A stretch of 64,000 nucleotides of DNA from Anaerolineae bacterium (GCA_013178165.1 JABLXG010000001.1:391605-455604); one strand, 5' to 3'; numbered from the stretch's first letter, positions 41,403-53,236 are shown. Numbers and translations are program-made. The notes: a model not told the origin generated them from the letters alone.

Positions 41403-42782
41403 TTAGCGGTTTCTTCCGCGCTTGCTGCGGCGCTCGTACAGCTCGATGGCGGCCATGCCCCCCAGCAACAGCAGCCCCAGGCCGATCACTGCCACGCCGA
41501 TCAGGGTGTTACCGGGGCGTCCGCCCGGCGCAACGGCGACCGGCGTTGGCGTGGGCAGGGCCAGGGTTGGGCGGGGCGTGATCGTCGCCGAAGGCGGGGA
41601 GGGCAGCAGGGTCGCCGTCGGGGATGGCGTGGCCGTCGGCCCGGCGGCGACAGCGATCCCGCCGGCAGGGGTGAGGGTATCCGTCAGCGCGGGTGTGGGG
41701 GATGGCGCTGGCGGCGCTTCCGGGCGGATGCGCAGTTCCTCGCCGGGCAGGATCACGCTGTCCATACTCAGGTCGTTAAGGGTCAGCAGATCGTCCAGCG
41801 TCAGGCCGTGGCGGGCGGCGATACTCCATAGCGTGTCGCCGCTGCGGACGGTGTAGGTGGTGGGCGGTGTGGTGGGTGTCCAGGTGGGCGGCGGTGTCTG
41901 GCCGGGGGCCAGACGGATGATCAGCGTGTCGCCCGGATGCAGCACGGGGTTCGGCCCCAGGCCGTTGAGGTAAAGCAGTTCGTCCAGCGTTATGCGGTAG
42001 CGTGCGGCGATTGCCCAGGCGCTCTGGCCCGGCTGGACTTTATGGGTCAACGGCCCCGGCGGGAGCGGAGTCGCCCCTTCCGCCGGCTGGACGAGGATTT
42101 CGTCGCCCGGCAGCAGAATCGGATCGTCCGGCAGGTTGTTGAGGCGCAGTAATGTAGCCAGGTCTACGCCGTAGACGGCGGCGATGTCCCAGGCTGTCTG
42201 GCCGATCTGCACCACGTGGACGATCGAGCCATCTTCGCGGGGGGCAGCGCGGGTGACCGGCACGACCACCGGCGGTGCGGGGGCCTGCCGGACGGGCGGG
42301 CTGCCGGGGGCCGGGGCGTAATCCGAGGGTACGCCCACGAGCAGCACGTACATATTCTGGCCGCCGGCGCTGGCGAAGCCCGCCCCCACATGAATGTGCC
42401 GCGTGGAGGTCATTGTAGCGTAGTGGATGGCGCTGTTTTCCCACCAGACGACGCCCTGGCCGGGGGAGAGATTCGTCCCACCGACGATGTTCTCAGCTAC
42501 ATAACCCCGGTAACCGGCGGCGTTGGCCCGCTGCTGGGGGGTACTGCCGCCTGCGCCGGTGTGGGTGTAGCTCATATTGGCAGCCATCCACTCGGCGTGG
42601 CTCTGAGCGGCGGCCATCAACGCCCCATCAGGGCTGAAGGGCGGCAGTCCGCGTGCGGCCCGTAGTTCGTTGACCAGGCGGATGATCTCGCCTGCGGGGG
42701 ACTGGGCGCCAGCGGAGGGCGGCAAGGTATGGAGTACCAGCGTCGCGGCAAACAGCAGGATAGTGAGCAGACGACGGTTCAT
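41403..42782 (-). CDS. CAP/SCP-domain protein with three LysM repeats and C-terminal membrane anchor
   Basis: 459 residues. The N-terminal signal peptide is MNRRLLTILLFAATLVLHTLPPSAGA. A CAP/SCP domain (30-165) has SHAEWMAANMSYTHTG, YVAENI and WWENSAIHYATM, with the conserved His and Glu of the cavity. Three LysM modules (about 190-345) each end with LPGDEI/HPGDTL/LPGEEL. A Thr/Pro-rich spacer, one membrane helix (GVAVIGLGLLLLGGMAAI) and a basic cytoplasmic tail close the protein. It is thus held at the membrane with the glycan-binding LysM repeats outward. The ATG at 42782 is chosen over a longer hydrophobic lead. Confidence 0.88.
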   Translation of the reverse strand: MNRRLLTILLFAATLVLHTLPPSAGAQSPAGEIIRLVNELRAARGLPPFSPDGALMAAAQSHAEWMAANMSYTHTGAGGSTPQQRANAAGYRGYVAENIVGGTNLSPGQGVVWWENSAIHYATMTSTRHIHVGAGFASAGGQNMYVLLVGVPSDYAPAPGSPPVRQAPAPPVVVPVTRAAPREDGSIVHVVQIGQTAWDIAAVYGVDLATLLRLNNLPDDPILLPGDEILVQPAEGATPLPPGPLTHKVQPGQSAWAIAARYRITLDELLYLNGLGPNPVLHPGDTLIIRLAPGQTPPPTWTPTTPPTTYTVRSGDTLWSIAARHGLTLDDLLTLNDLSMDSVILPGEELRIRPEAPPAPSPTPALTDTLTPAGGIAVAAGPTATPSPTATLLPSPPSATITPRPTLALPTPTPVAVAPGGRPGNTLIGVAVIGLGLLLLGGMAAIELYERRSKRGRNR

Positions 42783-42934
42783 AGTGGGAACTATACCGCG
42801 CCCGGCGGCGAGAAAAAAGAGGCATACATACACAGGGATGGCTGTTACCAACTGGTTGCTATCCCCCTAGCACGAACGCCTGCGCGTAGCATCTCAATTA
42901 CACGACCTGCACATGCGCCAGCATGTCACGATGC

Positions 42935-42963
42935 TTGACTCAGAGGCTGATTCATGCTACGCT
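42935..42963 (+). promoter_or_regulatory. Sigma70-type promoter of the ribose operon
   Basis: TTGACT (42935-42940) and TACGCT (42958-42963) are separated by exactly 17 bases. The operator at 42964-42989 begins at the next base, covering the start point of transcription. Confidence 0.75.
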
Positions 42964-42989
42964 GAAAAACGATTGCGCAAACGTTTTTC
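42964..42989 (+). promoter_or_regulatory. 26-bp near-perfect palindrome, LacI-type operator
   Basis: The two 13-base halves pair at 12 of 13 positions. Outer arms are GAAAAACG (42964-42971) and CGTTTTTC (42982-42989), and the centre is the palindrome TTGCGCAA (42973-42980). A central CG step inside a symmetric site is typical of LacI-family operators. Its place directly after the -10 box fits autorepression of the lacI-rbs operon. Confidence 0.75.
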
Positions 42990-43052
42990 TGTACAGGTCT
43001 ACCCGCTTATTTTGTGCATTCTGTGACGATCGGATCAGCAGGAGCGGTGTCC

Positions 43053-44075
43053 GTGGCGACCATCCGGGACGTGGCCGAGCGGGCCGGGGTATCGGTCTCA
43101 ACGGTGTCGCACGTGATCAATGGGACCCGCCGGGTGAGCCGGGAGACGCAGGAACGCGTGCAGGCGGCAATGACCGCCCTGCATTACCAGCCCAATCGCC
43201 TGGCCCGCAGCCTGCGCAGCCGCCGCACCCAGACACTGGGCGTGCTGCTGCCCAACAGTGCCAACCCGTTCTTTGCCCAAGTGCTGCTGGGGATTGAAGC
43301 GGCGGGGTACGATCACGGCTATAACGTCATCCTTGGCAACGCCAACGACGACCCCCGTCGCGAGTTAGCCTACCTGGATATCCTGCTTTCCAAGCAGGTG
43401 GACGGGGTGGTCCTGGTCTCCACGGGAGCCTACGGCGCGGCGCTGGACTTCCTGATGGCGCATGATGCGCCGGTGGTGATGGTCGATCGTTCGCCGGGTG
43501 AGGCCTACGACTCCTTCCAGATCGATACGGTATTTGTGGAGAATACGCGCGGGGGGGTGCTGGCGACGGAATACCTGTTGCGGCTGGGGCATCGGGCTAT
43601 CGGCTGCATCAGTGGGCCGTCGTTGCTGACCTCCAGTGCGGAGCGGGTGATCGGCTACCGGCAGGCGCTGATCGAAGCCGGGGTGGGCGTGGACGAAACG
43701 CTGATTGTCGCCGGTGACTTTCAGCACGAAAGCGGCTACCGGGCCTGCCGCGAATTACTGGCCCGCCCGTCGCCGCCCACCGCCCTATTTGTCTGTAACG
43801 ATCTGATGGCGGTTGGGGCGCTGTGCGCTGCACATGAGGCCGGTCTGCGCGTCCCGGAAGACATCTCGATCGTGGGCTTTGACGATATTCCGCTGGCGTC
43901 GTTCAGTGTGCCGCGCCTGACCACGGTCGCCCAGCCCGCCCGGCAACTTGGGGCGCGGGCAGTGGCGCTGCTGGTCTCCCGCCTGAAGGATCGCCAGTTG
44001 CCTGCCCGCCATGAACGCCTGCCGGTCCACCTGGTGGAGCGCGATTCCTGCCAGCGCTACAAAGGGAGAGAGTGA
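43053..44075 (+). CDS. LacI-family transcriptional regulator
   Basis: 340 residues from the GTG at 43053 (AGGAG eight bases upstream). The N-terminal helix-turn-helix ATIRDVAERAGVSVSTVSHVING and hinge helix NRLARSLRSR are textbook LacI/RbsR. A periplasmic-binding-protein-like ligand domain follows (LGVLLPNSANPFFAQVLLGIE, VMVDRS, ALFVCNDLMAVGAL, ISIVGFDDIPLASF). The effector is probably ribose or a related sugar given the operon. It is the first gene of the rbs operon and probably binds the operator in its own promoter. Three other in-frame GTG starts lie upstream. Confidence 0.93.
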   Translation: MATIRDVAERAGVSVSTVSHVINGTRRVSRETQERVQAAMTALHYQPNRLARSLRSRRTQTLGVLLPNSANPFFAQVLLGIEAAGYDHGYNVILGNANDDPRRELAYLDILLSKQVDGVVLVSTGAYGAALDFLMAHDAPVVMVDRSPGEAYDSFQIDTVFVENTRGGVLATEYLLRLGHRAIGCISGPSLLTSSAERVIGYRQALIEAGVGVDETLIVAGDFQHESGYRACRELLARPSPPTALFVCNDLMAVGALCAAHEAGLRVPEDISIVGFDDIPLASFSVPRLTTVAQPARQLGARAVALLVSRLKDRQLPARHERLPVHLVERDSCQRYKGRE

Positions 44076-44077
44076 TC

Positions 44078-44473
44078 GTGAAGAAGACTGGTCTGCTTAA
44101 CCAGCCGCTTTCGGCGGTCATCGCCGGTCTGGGGCACACCGACATGCTGGTCATCGGTGACGCCGGCCTGCCCATCCCCGCCGGGCCGCAGCGCATCGAT
44201 CTGGCTGTCAGCGCGGGTGTCCCGCCTTTCCTGGAAGTCGTGCGCGCCGTGCTGGGGGAGATGGCCGTCCAGGGCGCGATCGTCGCTACCGAGATGGCCA
44301 GCGTCAGCCCGGCCATGCACGCTGCGCTCCGCGACATCCTGGGGGATATTCCTGTAGAAGTTGTGCCGCACGAAGTCTTCAAAGCCCGGACGCGGGAGGC
44401 GCGCGCCATCGTCCGCACGGGCGAATTCACGCCCTACGCCAATGTGATCCTGATCGCGGGAGTGGTCTTCTGA
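44078..44473 (+). CDS. rbsD: RbsD, D-ribose pyranase
   Basis: 131 residues, the usual RbsD length. The start KKTGLLNQPLSAVIAGLGHTD and the core MLVIGDAGLPIPAGPQRIDLAV match RbsD, with the catalytic His in GHTD. The end FTPYANVILIAGVVF matches too. It interconverts pyranose and furanose forms of ribose before phosphorylation. GTG 44078 is preferred over GTG 44072 for spacing to GGGAG and for the conserved N-terminus. It overlaps the next gene (TGATG). No ribokinase (rbsK) gene is present in the operon. Confidence 0.94.
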   Translation: MKKTGLLNQPLSAVIAGLGHTDMLVIGDAGLPIPAGPQRIDLAVSAGVPPFLEVVRAVLGEMAVQGAIVATEMASVSPAMHAALRDILGDIPVEVVPHEVFKARTREARAIVRTGEFTPYANVILIAGVVF

Positions 44474-45432
44474 TGACGGCGATAACCATGCCGGGCACCC
44501 GGCGGCGGACGGACTGGCGGCTGTTCTTTCAGCGTTACGGGCTGTTTATGGTGTTCCTGCTGCTCTGCGCGGCGCTGACGCTGGCTTCAGACCGCTTTCT
44601 CACGGTTGATAACCTGCTGAACATCCTGCGCCAGTCGGCCATCAACGGCATTATTTCGGTAGGGATGATGATGGTCATCCTGACGCGCGGCATCGATCTA
44701 TCGGTAGGGTCGATTCTGGCCCTGGCGACGCTGATCACCGCCAGCATGGTGCAGGGCGGCGCAGAACCGGTGCTGGGGCTGCTGGTCTGTCTGGTTGTGG
44801 GCGGCGCACTGGGGCTGATCACTGGCCTGCTGGTCAGCGTGGTGCGCATCCCGCCGTTCATCGCCACGCTGGGCATGATGACCTTCGCCCGTGGGCTGGC
44901 CCTGGTCTATTCCGGCGGCCAGCCGATCACCGGGCTGGGCGATGGCTTCCGCCAGATCGGGACTGGTTTCCTCGGCCCGATCCCGATGCCGGTTGTGGTG
45001 GCGGCGGTGGTCTTTGTTGGGGGATACCTGTTGCTCAACCACACCACCCTGGGCCGCCATATCTTCGCCCTGGGCGACAACGAACGCGCCGCCTATGTTT
45101 CCGGCCTGCCTACCCGGCGCATCACGGCCTTTGTCTACGTGCTATCCGGTGTGCTTTCCGCGCTAGCGGGCGCGATCCTGGTCGCCCGGCTGAACTCGGC
45201 ACAGCCGACGGCCGGCATGGGTTTTGAGTTTGATGCTATCGCCGCCGTGGTGGTAGGCGGTACCAGCTTTGATGGCGGCGAGGGCACGGTGCCCGGCACG
45301 CTGCTGGGCGTCCTGATCATCGGTGTCCTGAACAACGGCCTCAACCTGCTGAACGTCCCGTCTTTCTATCAGGGGGTGGTGCAGGGCGCGGTCATTGCGC
45401 TGGCGCTGCTGCTGCACCGCCTCATCCGGTAA
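44473..45432 (+). CDS. rbsC: Ribose-type ABC transporter permease (first copy)
   Basis: 319 residues with 8-10 membrane helices of the RbsC/BPD_transp_2 family. Marks are GMMMVILTRGIDLSVGSI near the N-terminus, IPPFIATLGMMTFARG and the C-terminal ATP-binding-cassette contact region ALGDNERAAYVSGLPTRRI. It starts in the TGATG overlap with rbsD. It is related to, but clearly different from, the second permease at 48893 (about half the residues match by eye), so the channel may be a heterodimer. Confidence 0.93.
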   Translation: MTAITMPGTRRRTDWRLFFQRYGLFMVFLLLCAALTLASDRFLTVDNLLNILRQSAINGIISVGMMMVILTRGIDLSVGSILALATLITASMVQGGAEPVLGLLVCLVVGGALGLITGLLVSVVRIPPFIATLGMMTFARGLALVYSGGQPITGLGDGFRQIGTGFLGPIPMPVVVAAVVFVGGYLLLNHTTLGRHIFALGDNERAAYVSGLPTRRITAFVYVLSGVLSALAGAILVARLNSAQPTAGMGFEFDAIAAVVVGGTSFDGGEGTVPGTLLGVLIIGVLNNGLNLLNVPSFYQGVVQGAVIALALLLHRLIR

Positions 45433-45540
45433 TCTCGTGTTGCCCGTTTGCCGGGAAAAGGAGGTGCCTGGCGCCTGAATGTTGTTGACGATTTTCGGGC
45501 CTGTTCTTCACCTCAAAATAGGTTCAAAAGGAGTAGCATG

Positions 45541-47259
45541 ATGACACGCCGAATTGCTGCAGTAATGCTGGTTCTCGCGTTGCTGGTCGCCCCGCTGGCC
45601 GTGGTTTCCGGCCAGGAGGGGTATACCCTGGGTCTGTCGCTCTCGACGTTAAACAATCCGTTCTTTGTGACGCTACGCGATGGTGCGCAGGCGGCGGCTG
45701 ACGCGCTGGGGGTCGAGCTGGTCGTGGTTGACTCGCAGGACGACCCGGCGACCGAAGCGGCCAATATGGAAGACCTGATCGCCCAGGGCGTGGACGCGAT
45801 CCTGGTCAACCCGACCGATGCAGACGCGATTGTACCGTCGATCCTGGCGGCCAACGCGGCGGGCATCCCGGTCTTCACGATTGACCGCGGCGCGGCGGGC
45901 GGCGAGGTGGTCAGCCATATCGCTTCTGATAACGTCGCTGGCGGCACCATGGCCGGGCGCTTCCTGTGCAAGCTGCTGGGCGGCCAGGGCAAGGTGGTGG
46001 AGCTGGAAGGCATCGCCGGGACGTCGGCGGCGCGGGATCGTGGCGCGGGCTTCAACGCTTACCTGAGCGAATCGTGCCCCGGTCTGGAAGTGGTGGCGCG
46101 GCAGACGGCCAACTTCAACCGTGCTGAAGGCCTGAGCGTGTTCGAGAATATCCTGCAGGCCGAGCCGGAGATTGATGGCGTCTTCGCCCACAACGACGAG
46201 ATGATCCTGGGCGCGATTGAGGCCGCGACGGCGGCGGGCCGCGCTGCGGACATCAAGTTTGTTGGCTTTGACGCGATCGATGACGCGGTAGCGGCGGTCC
46301 AGGCCGGTACGCTGGCGGCGACGGTCGCTCAGCAGCCCGCGCTGATGGGCGACCTGGGCGTACGGACTGCGGTGGCCTACCTGAACGGCGAGACGGTTGA
46401 GGCGTACATCCCGGTGGCGCTGCGGCTGGTGCAGAAGCTGACGCTCGGTCTGTCGCTCTCGACGTTAAACAATCCGTTCTTTGTGACGCTGCGCGATGGT
46501 GCGCAGGCGGCGGCTGACGCGCTGGGTACGGTTGAGCTGGTTGTGGTTGACTCGCAGGACGACCCGGCGACCGAAGCGGCCAATATGGAGGACCTGATCG
46601 CCCAGGGCGTGGACGCGATCCTGGTCAACCCGACCGATGCTGACGCGATCGTGCCGTCGATCCTGGCGGCCAACGCGGCGGGCATCCCGGTCTTCACGAT
46701 TGACCGCGGCGCGGCGGGCGGCGAGGTGGTCAGCCATATCGCTTCCGATAACGTGGCCGGTGGCCGGCTGGCGGGCGAGTTCCTGTGCAACGCCCTCGGC
46801 GGCCAGGGCAAGGTGGTGGAGCTGGAAGGCATCGCCGGGACGTCGGCGGCGCGGGATCGTGGCGCGGGCTTCAACGCTTACCTGAGCGAATCGTGCCCCG
46901 GTCTGGAAGTGGTGGCGCGGCAGACGGCCAACTTCAACCGCGCTGAGGGCCTGAGCGTGTTCGAGAACATCCTGCAGGCTGAGGCCGAAATCGATGGCGT
47001 CTTCGCCCACAACGACGAGATGATCCTGGGCGCGATTGAGGCGGCCACGGCTGCCGGGCGTGAAGGTATCGTCTTCGTCGGCTTCGACGCGATCGATGAC
47101 GCGGTAGCGGCGGTCCAGGCCGGTACGCTGGCGGCGACTATCGCTCAGCAGCCCGCGCTGATGGGCGAACTGGGCGTCATGACCGCAGCGGCTTACCTGG
47201 GTGGCGAGGAAGTCCCGGCGTCGATCCCGGTGGCGCTCAGCCTGGTGACGGCGGAGTAG
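45541..47259 (+). CDS. rbsB: Double ribose-binding protein (two fused RbsB domains)
   Basis: 572 residues. The signal peptide is TRRIAAVMLVLALLVAPLAVVSG. Two nearly identical periplasmic-binding domains follow in frame (about 28-299 and 300-572), each starting TLGLSLSTLNNPFFVTLRDG and carrying VDAILVNPTDADAIVP, FTIDRGAAGGEV, VFAHNDEMILGAIEA and VGFDAIDDAVAAV. Differences are few, for example TMAGRFLCKLLGG versus RLAGEFLCNALGG and one extra Thr in copy 2. There is no second signal peptide or stop, so one polypeptide with two sugar sites is made. ATGs at 45538 and 45541 both follow AAAGGAG. A normal RbsB is one domain of about 270 residues. Confidence 0.9.
   Translation: MTRRIAAVMLVLALLVAPLAVVSGQEGYTLGLSLSTLNNPFFVTLRDGAQAAADALGVELVVVDSQDDPATEAANMEDLIAQGVDAILVNPTDADAIVPSILAANAAGIPVFTIDRGAAGGEVVSHIASDNVAGGTMAGRFLCKLLGGQGKVVELEGIAGTSAARDRGAGFNAYLSESCPGLEVVARQTANFNRAEGLSVFENILQAEPEIDGVFAHNDEMILGAIEAATAAGRAADIKFVGFDAIDDAVAAVQAGTLAATVAQQPALMGDLGVRTAVAYLNGETVEAYIPVALRLVQKLTLGLSLSTLNNPFFVTLRDGAQAAADALGTVELVVVDSQDDPATEAANMEDLIAQGVDAILVNPTDADAIVPSILAANAAGIPVFTIDRGAAGGEVVSHIASDNVAGGRLAGEFLCNALGGQGKVVELEGIAGTSAARDRGAGFNAYLSESCPGLEVVARQTANFNRAEGLSVFENILQAEAEIDGVFAHNDEMILGAIEAATAAGREGIVFVGFDAIDDAVAAVQAGTLAATIAQQPALMGELGVMTAAAYLGGEEVPASIPVALSLVTAE
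45622..47256 (+). repeat. Tandem direct repeat of about 816 bases inside rbsB
   Basis: Copy 1 spans about 45622-46437 and copy 2 about 46438-47256. Identical DNA stretches recur at an offset of about 816 bases, for example GGTCTGTCGCTCTCGACG at 45631 and 46447. One codon is inserted early in copy 2 and one is lost later. High DNA identity including third positions indicates a recent duplication or ongoing gene conversion. Confidence 0.9.
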
Positions 47260-47282
47260 CCAGTCGTCCCGAACGTTGGCGC

Positions 47283-47310
47283 GCGGGGGCGGTCTGCGGG
47301 CCGCCCCCGC
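47283..47310 (+). other. Intercistronic hairpin between rbsB and rbsA
   Basis: GCGGGGGCGG (47283-47292) and CCGCCCCCGC (47301-47310) form a perfect 10-bp stem with an 8-base loop and no T-run. Stable hairpins behind binding-protein genes commonly protect the upstream mRNA from 3' decay, raising binding-protein levels over the membrane components. Confidence 0.6.
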
Positions 47311-47351
47311 CGAATCGACTATCCGGATGGTAAGGTAACGGACGGGCAGCC

Positions 47352-48896
47352 ATGAGCGAGGCGCAACCGCTGCTGCAGATGCAGCGGATTTCCAAGACAT
47401 TCCCCGGCGTGCAGGCCCTCAAGCAGGTTGACCTGACGGTTGACCCCGGGGAAATCCTGGCCCTGGTGGGGGAAAACGGGGCGGGCAAGAGCACCCTGGT
47501 GCGCATCCTGAACGGCGTCTTCCTGCCTGACGCCGATTCCGGGCCGATTCTCTGGAATGGCCGGGCGGTGACCATTCATTCGCCGCACGACGCCCAGGCG
47601 CTGGGCATTAGCATGATCCACCAGGAACTGGCCCTGATCCCATACCTGGATGTGGGCAAGAACATCTACCTGGGGCGGGAACCGGCTGGCGCAGTGCCGG
47701 GGACAGTCGACTGGCAGCGCCTGTATGCCCAGGCGCGAGTCCAGCTTGACCGCCTGAACCTGGAGATTGACCCGCGTACGGAGGTGCGTTTCCTGCCACT
47801 GGCGCAGCGCCAGATGGTCGAGGTGGCCAAGGCGCTTTCCCTGGATGCACGCCTGATTGTCATGGACGAGCCGACCTCGTCGCTGACCGACCGCGAGGTG
47901 GAAACGCTCTTTGACCAGATGCGTGCGCTGAAGGCGCAGGGGGTTTCGGTCATCTTCATCTCCCACCGGCTGGAAGAGATCTTCGCCATTGCCGATCGGG
48001 TGACTGTCCTGCGGGATGGCGAACTGGTGGGGACGGAGCCGGTGGCTGGCCTGACCGAGGAAAAGGTCATCCGCATGATGGTCGGGCGCGAGTTGACCGA
48101 TATTTACGAGCGCAGCGGGCGCACGGACAGCAGGGACCCGGTACTGGAGGTGGAAGGGCTGTCCTCCCACGGCGCAATTGAAGACATCAGCTTCAAGTTG
48201 TACCGGGGCGAGATCCTGGGGGTGGCCGGGCTGGTCGGGGCGGGGCGGACGGAACTGGCTGAGACGATCTTCGGCCTGCGCCCCGCGCACGCTGGCGTCA
48301 TCCGCCTGGACGGCCAGCCAGTGACGATCCGGCGTCCGGCGCAGGCCATCGCCCAGGGTATTGGCTTTGTGCCGGAAGATCGCAAGGCACAGGGGCTGTT
48401 CCTGCGCATGGGGGTTGGCGAAAATATTGTGATGGCCGTGCTGCGGCAGCTGACACGCCTGGGCCTGATCCAGGGCGGGCGGGCGGAGAGCATCGCCCGC
48501 GATTTTGTGGCCCGGCTGGACATCCGCACGCCATCCATCCAGCAGCGGGTGCGCAACCTGAGCGGCGGCAACCAGCAGAAGGTGGTCATCGCCAAATGGC
48601 TGACGCTCAAGCCGCGGGTGCTGATCCTGGACGAGCCGACGCGCGGCATTGACGTGGGCGCCAAGGCGGAGATTTACCACCTGATGAACGATCTGGCTGC
48701 GCAGGGGGTAGGCATTCTGATGATCTCGTCCGAATTGCCGGAAGTGCTGGGCGTCAGCGACCGGGTGCTGGTCATGCATGAAGGGCGGCTGACCGGGGAA
48801 TTCGATCCTCGTACGGCCACCCAGGATGACATCATGAGCGCGGCTACCGGCAGCGCCGCCGGGTATAACGCCAACGGTGGGGGGAAGGGCCTATGA
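47352..48896 (+). CDS. rbsA: Ribose-type ABC transporter ATPase with two nucleotide-binding domains
   Basis: 514 residues, the typical duplicated RbsA. The first domain has Walker A GENGAGKST, LPLAQRQMVEVAKAL and Walker B LIVMDEPTSSL. The second has a reduced Walker A (GLVGAGRTEL, no GKS/T), an intact LSGGNQQKVVIAKW signature and LILDEPTRGIDVGAK. This asymmetry is normal in the family. It energises import by the two RbsC permeases. It overlaps the second rbsC by 4 bases. Confidence 0.95.
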   Translation: MSEAQPLLQMQRISKTFPGVQALKQVDLTVDPGEILALVGENGAGKSTLVRILNGVFLPDADSGPILWNGRAVTIHSPHDAQALGISMIHQELALIPYLDVGKNIYLGREPAGAVPGTVDWQRLYAQARVQLDRLNLEIDPRTEVRFLPLAQRQMVEVAKALSLDARLIVMDEPTSSLTDREVETLFDQMRALKAQGVSVIFISHRLEEIFAIADRVTVLRDGELVGTEPVAGLTEEKVIRMMVGRELTDIYERSGRTDSRDPVLEVEGLSSHGAIEDISFKLYRGEILGVAGLVGAGRTELAETIFGLRPAHAGVIRLDGQPVTIRRPAQAIAQGIGFVPEDRKAQGLFLRMGVGENIVMAVLRQLTRLGLIQGGRAESIARDFVARLDIRTPSIQQRVRNLSGGNQQKVVIAKWLTLKPRVLILDEPTRGIDVGAKAEIYHLMNDLAAQGVGILMISSELPEVLGVSDRVLVMHEGRLTGEFDPRTATQDDIMSAATGSAAGYNANGGGKGL

Positions 48897-49867
48897 CCAC
48901 AGTGACAGGCGTCCAGGCCCGGCGGGCCATCTTTGCCAGCTGGCTGCGGCGCGGGACGGTGTTCATCATCCTGTTAACGCTGGTGGTGTTCTTTTCGCTG
49001 GCGTCGGATCGATTTCTGCAGTCGCGCAATCTGGTCAACATCCTGGTGCAAAACGCGCCGGTGATCGTCATGGCGGTCGGCATGACGATGGCCATGCTGG
49101 TCGGCGGGATCGACCTGTCGGTAGGGTCGGTGGCGGCGCTGGCCGGGGCTATCTCCGCCGGGCTGATCGTGCGCGACGGCCTGTCGGTTTACGCCGGTAT
49201 GCTGGTCGGGCTGGTGGTGGGCCTGGCCATCGGATTGCTCAATGGCGTGCTGGTGGTCTACGGCAAGTTGCCGCCGTTCGTGGCCACGCTGGCTACCATG
49301 GGCATTGCCCGCGGCCTGACGCTGGTTTATACCGAAGGCCGCCCGATCTCCGGCATGGGGGATGCCTACACCTTCTGGGGGTCGGGGGTAGTGGCGGAAG
49401 TGCCGGTTCCGGTGATCGTCTGGCTGGTGATCGTGGCGCTGGCCTATTTGCTGCTGACCCAGACGCGCTTTGGCCTGCACGTTTACGCCATTGGTGGCGG
49501 CGAGGAGACGGCGCGGCTGGCCGGTGTGGCGGTCAACCGCGTCAAGCTGCTGACCTACGGGATCAGCGGGTTGCTAGCCGGGTTGGCCGGGTTACTGCTG
49601 ACAGCACGGCTGTGGTCGGCCCAGCCACAGGTGGCAGTCGGCTTCGAACTGAACGCAATTGCGGCGGCAGTGCTGGGCGGGGTTAGCCTGTTCGGCGGCG
49701 TGGGCAGCGTGCTGGGCGCAGTGGTTGGCGCGCTCATCGTTGGCGTATTGGGCAACGGCATGAACCTGCTGCGTGTGGCCTCCTACCCGCAGCAGGTGAT
49801 CCAGGGTATCGTGCTCGTCCTGGCGGTGGCCGTCGATATGTACACCAAGCGGCTGGAGAATCGTTGA
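48893..49867 (+). CDS. rbsC: Ribose-type ABC transporter permease (second copy)
   Basis: 324 residues, RbsC family, 8-10 helices. It contains VGMTMAMLVGGIDLSVGSVAAL, LPPFVATLATMGIARGLTLVY and AIGGGEETARLAGVAVNRVK. The last gene of the operon, it overlaps rbsA by 4 bases and is followed at once by a strong terminator. Having separate permease genes before rbsB and after rbsA in one operon fits either a heterodimeric channel or alternative partners for one ATPase. Confidence 0.93.
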   Translation: MTTVTGVQARRAIFASWLRRGTVFIILLTLVVFFSLASDRFLQSRNLVNILVQNAPVIVMAVGMTMAMLVGGIDLSVGSVAALAGAISAGLIVRDGLSVYAGMLVGLVVGLAIGLLNGVLVVYGKLPPFVATLATMGIARGLTLVYTEGRPISGMGDAYTFWGSGVVAEVPVPVIVWLVIVALAYLLLTQTRFGLHVYAIGGGEETARLAGVAVNRVKLLTYGISGLLAGLAGLLLTARLWSAQPQVAVGFELNAIAAAVLGGVSLFGGVGSVLGAVVGALIVGVLGNGMNLLRVASYPQQVIQGIVLVLAVAVDMYTKRLENR

Positions 49868-49890
49868 CCTGCTTTCCGCTGGAGGTCAGA

Positions 49891-49923
49891 AAAAGGGCGC
49901 ACCCCTGTGACGTGCGCCCTTTT
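49891..49923. terminator. Strong bidirectional terminator between rbsC and lacZ
   Basis: AAAAGGGCGCAC (49891-49902) and GTGCGCCCTTTT (49912-49923) form a perfect 12-bp stem with a 9-base loop. The A-tract and T-tract make it work on both strands, serving the rbs operon and the convergent lacZ. Confidence 0.92.
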
Positions 49924-49946
49924 GAGTCGGTGGTTGGCCCGCCAGA

Positions 49947-53174
<3,228 letters not shown>

Positions 53175-53236
53175 TCACGCCCCGGCCCGCTTATCCGCAT
53201 GAGTGCGGGCGGGGGCGCAGAGCAAAGAAATCTCTC

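Noticed and set aside
45622-47256. rbsB duplication as a pure assembly artefact
   Set aside because: The copies differ at several codons, including two indels and clustered substitutions, and the frame is preserved through the junction. Long-read confirmation is still desirable.
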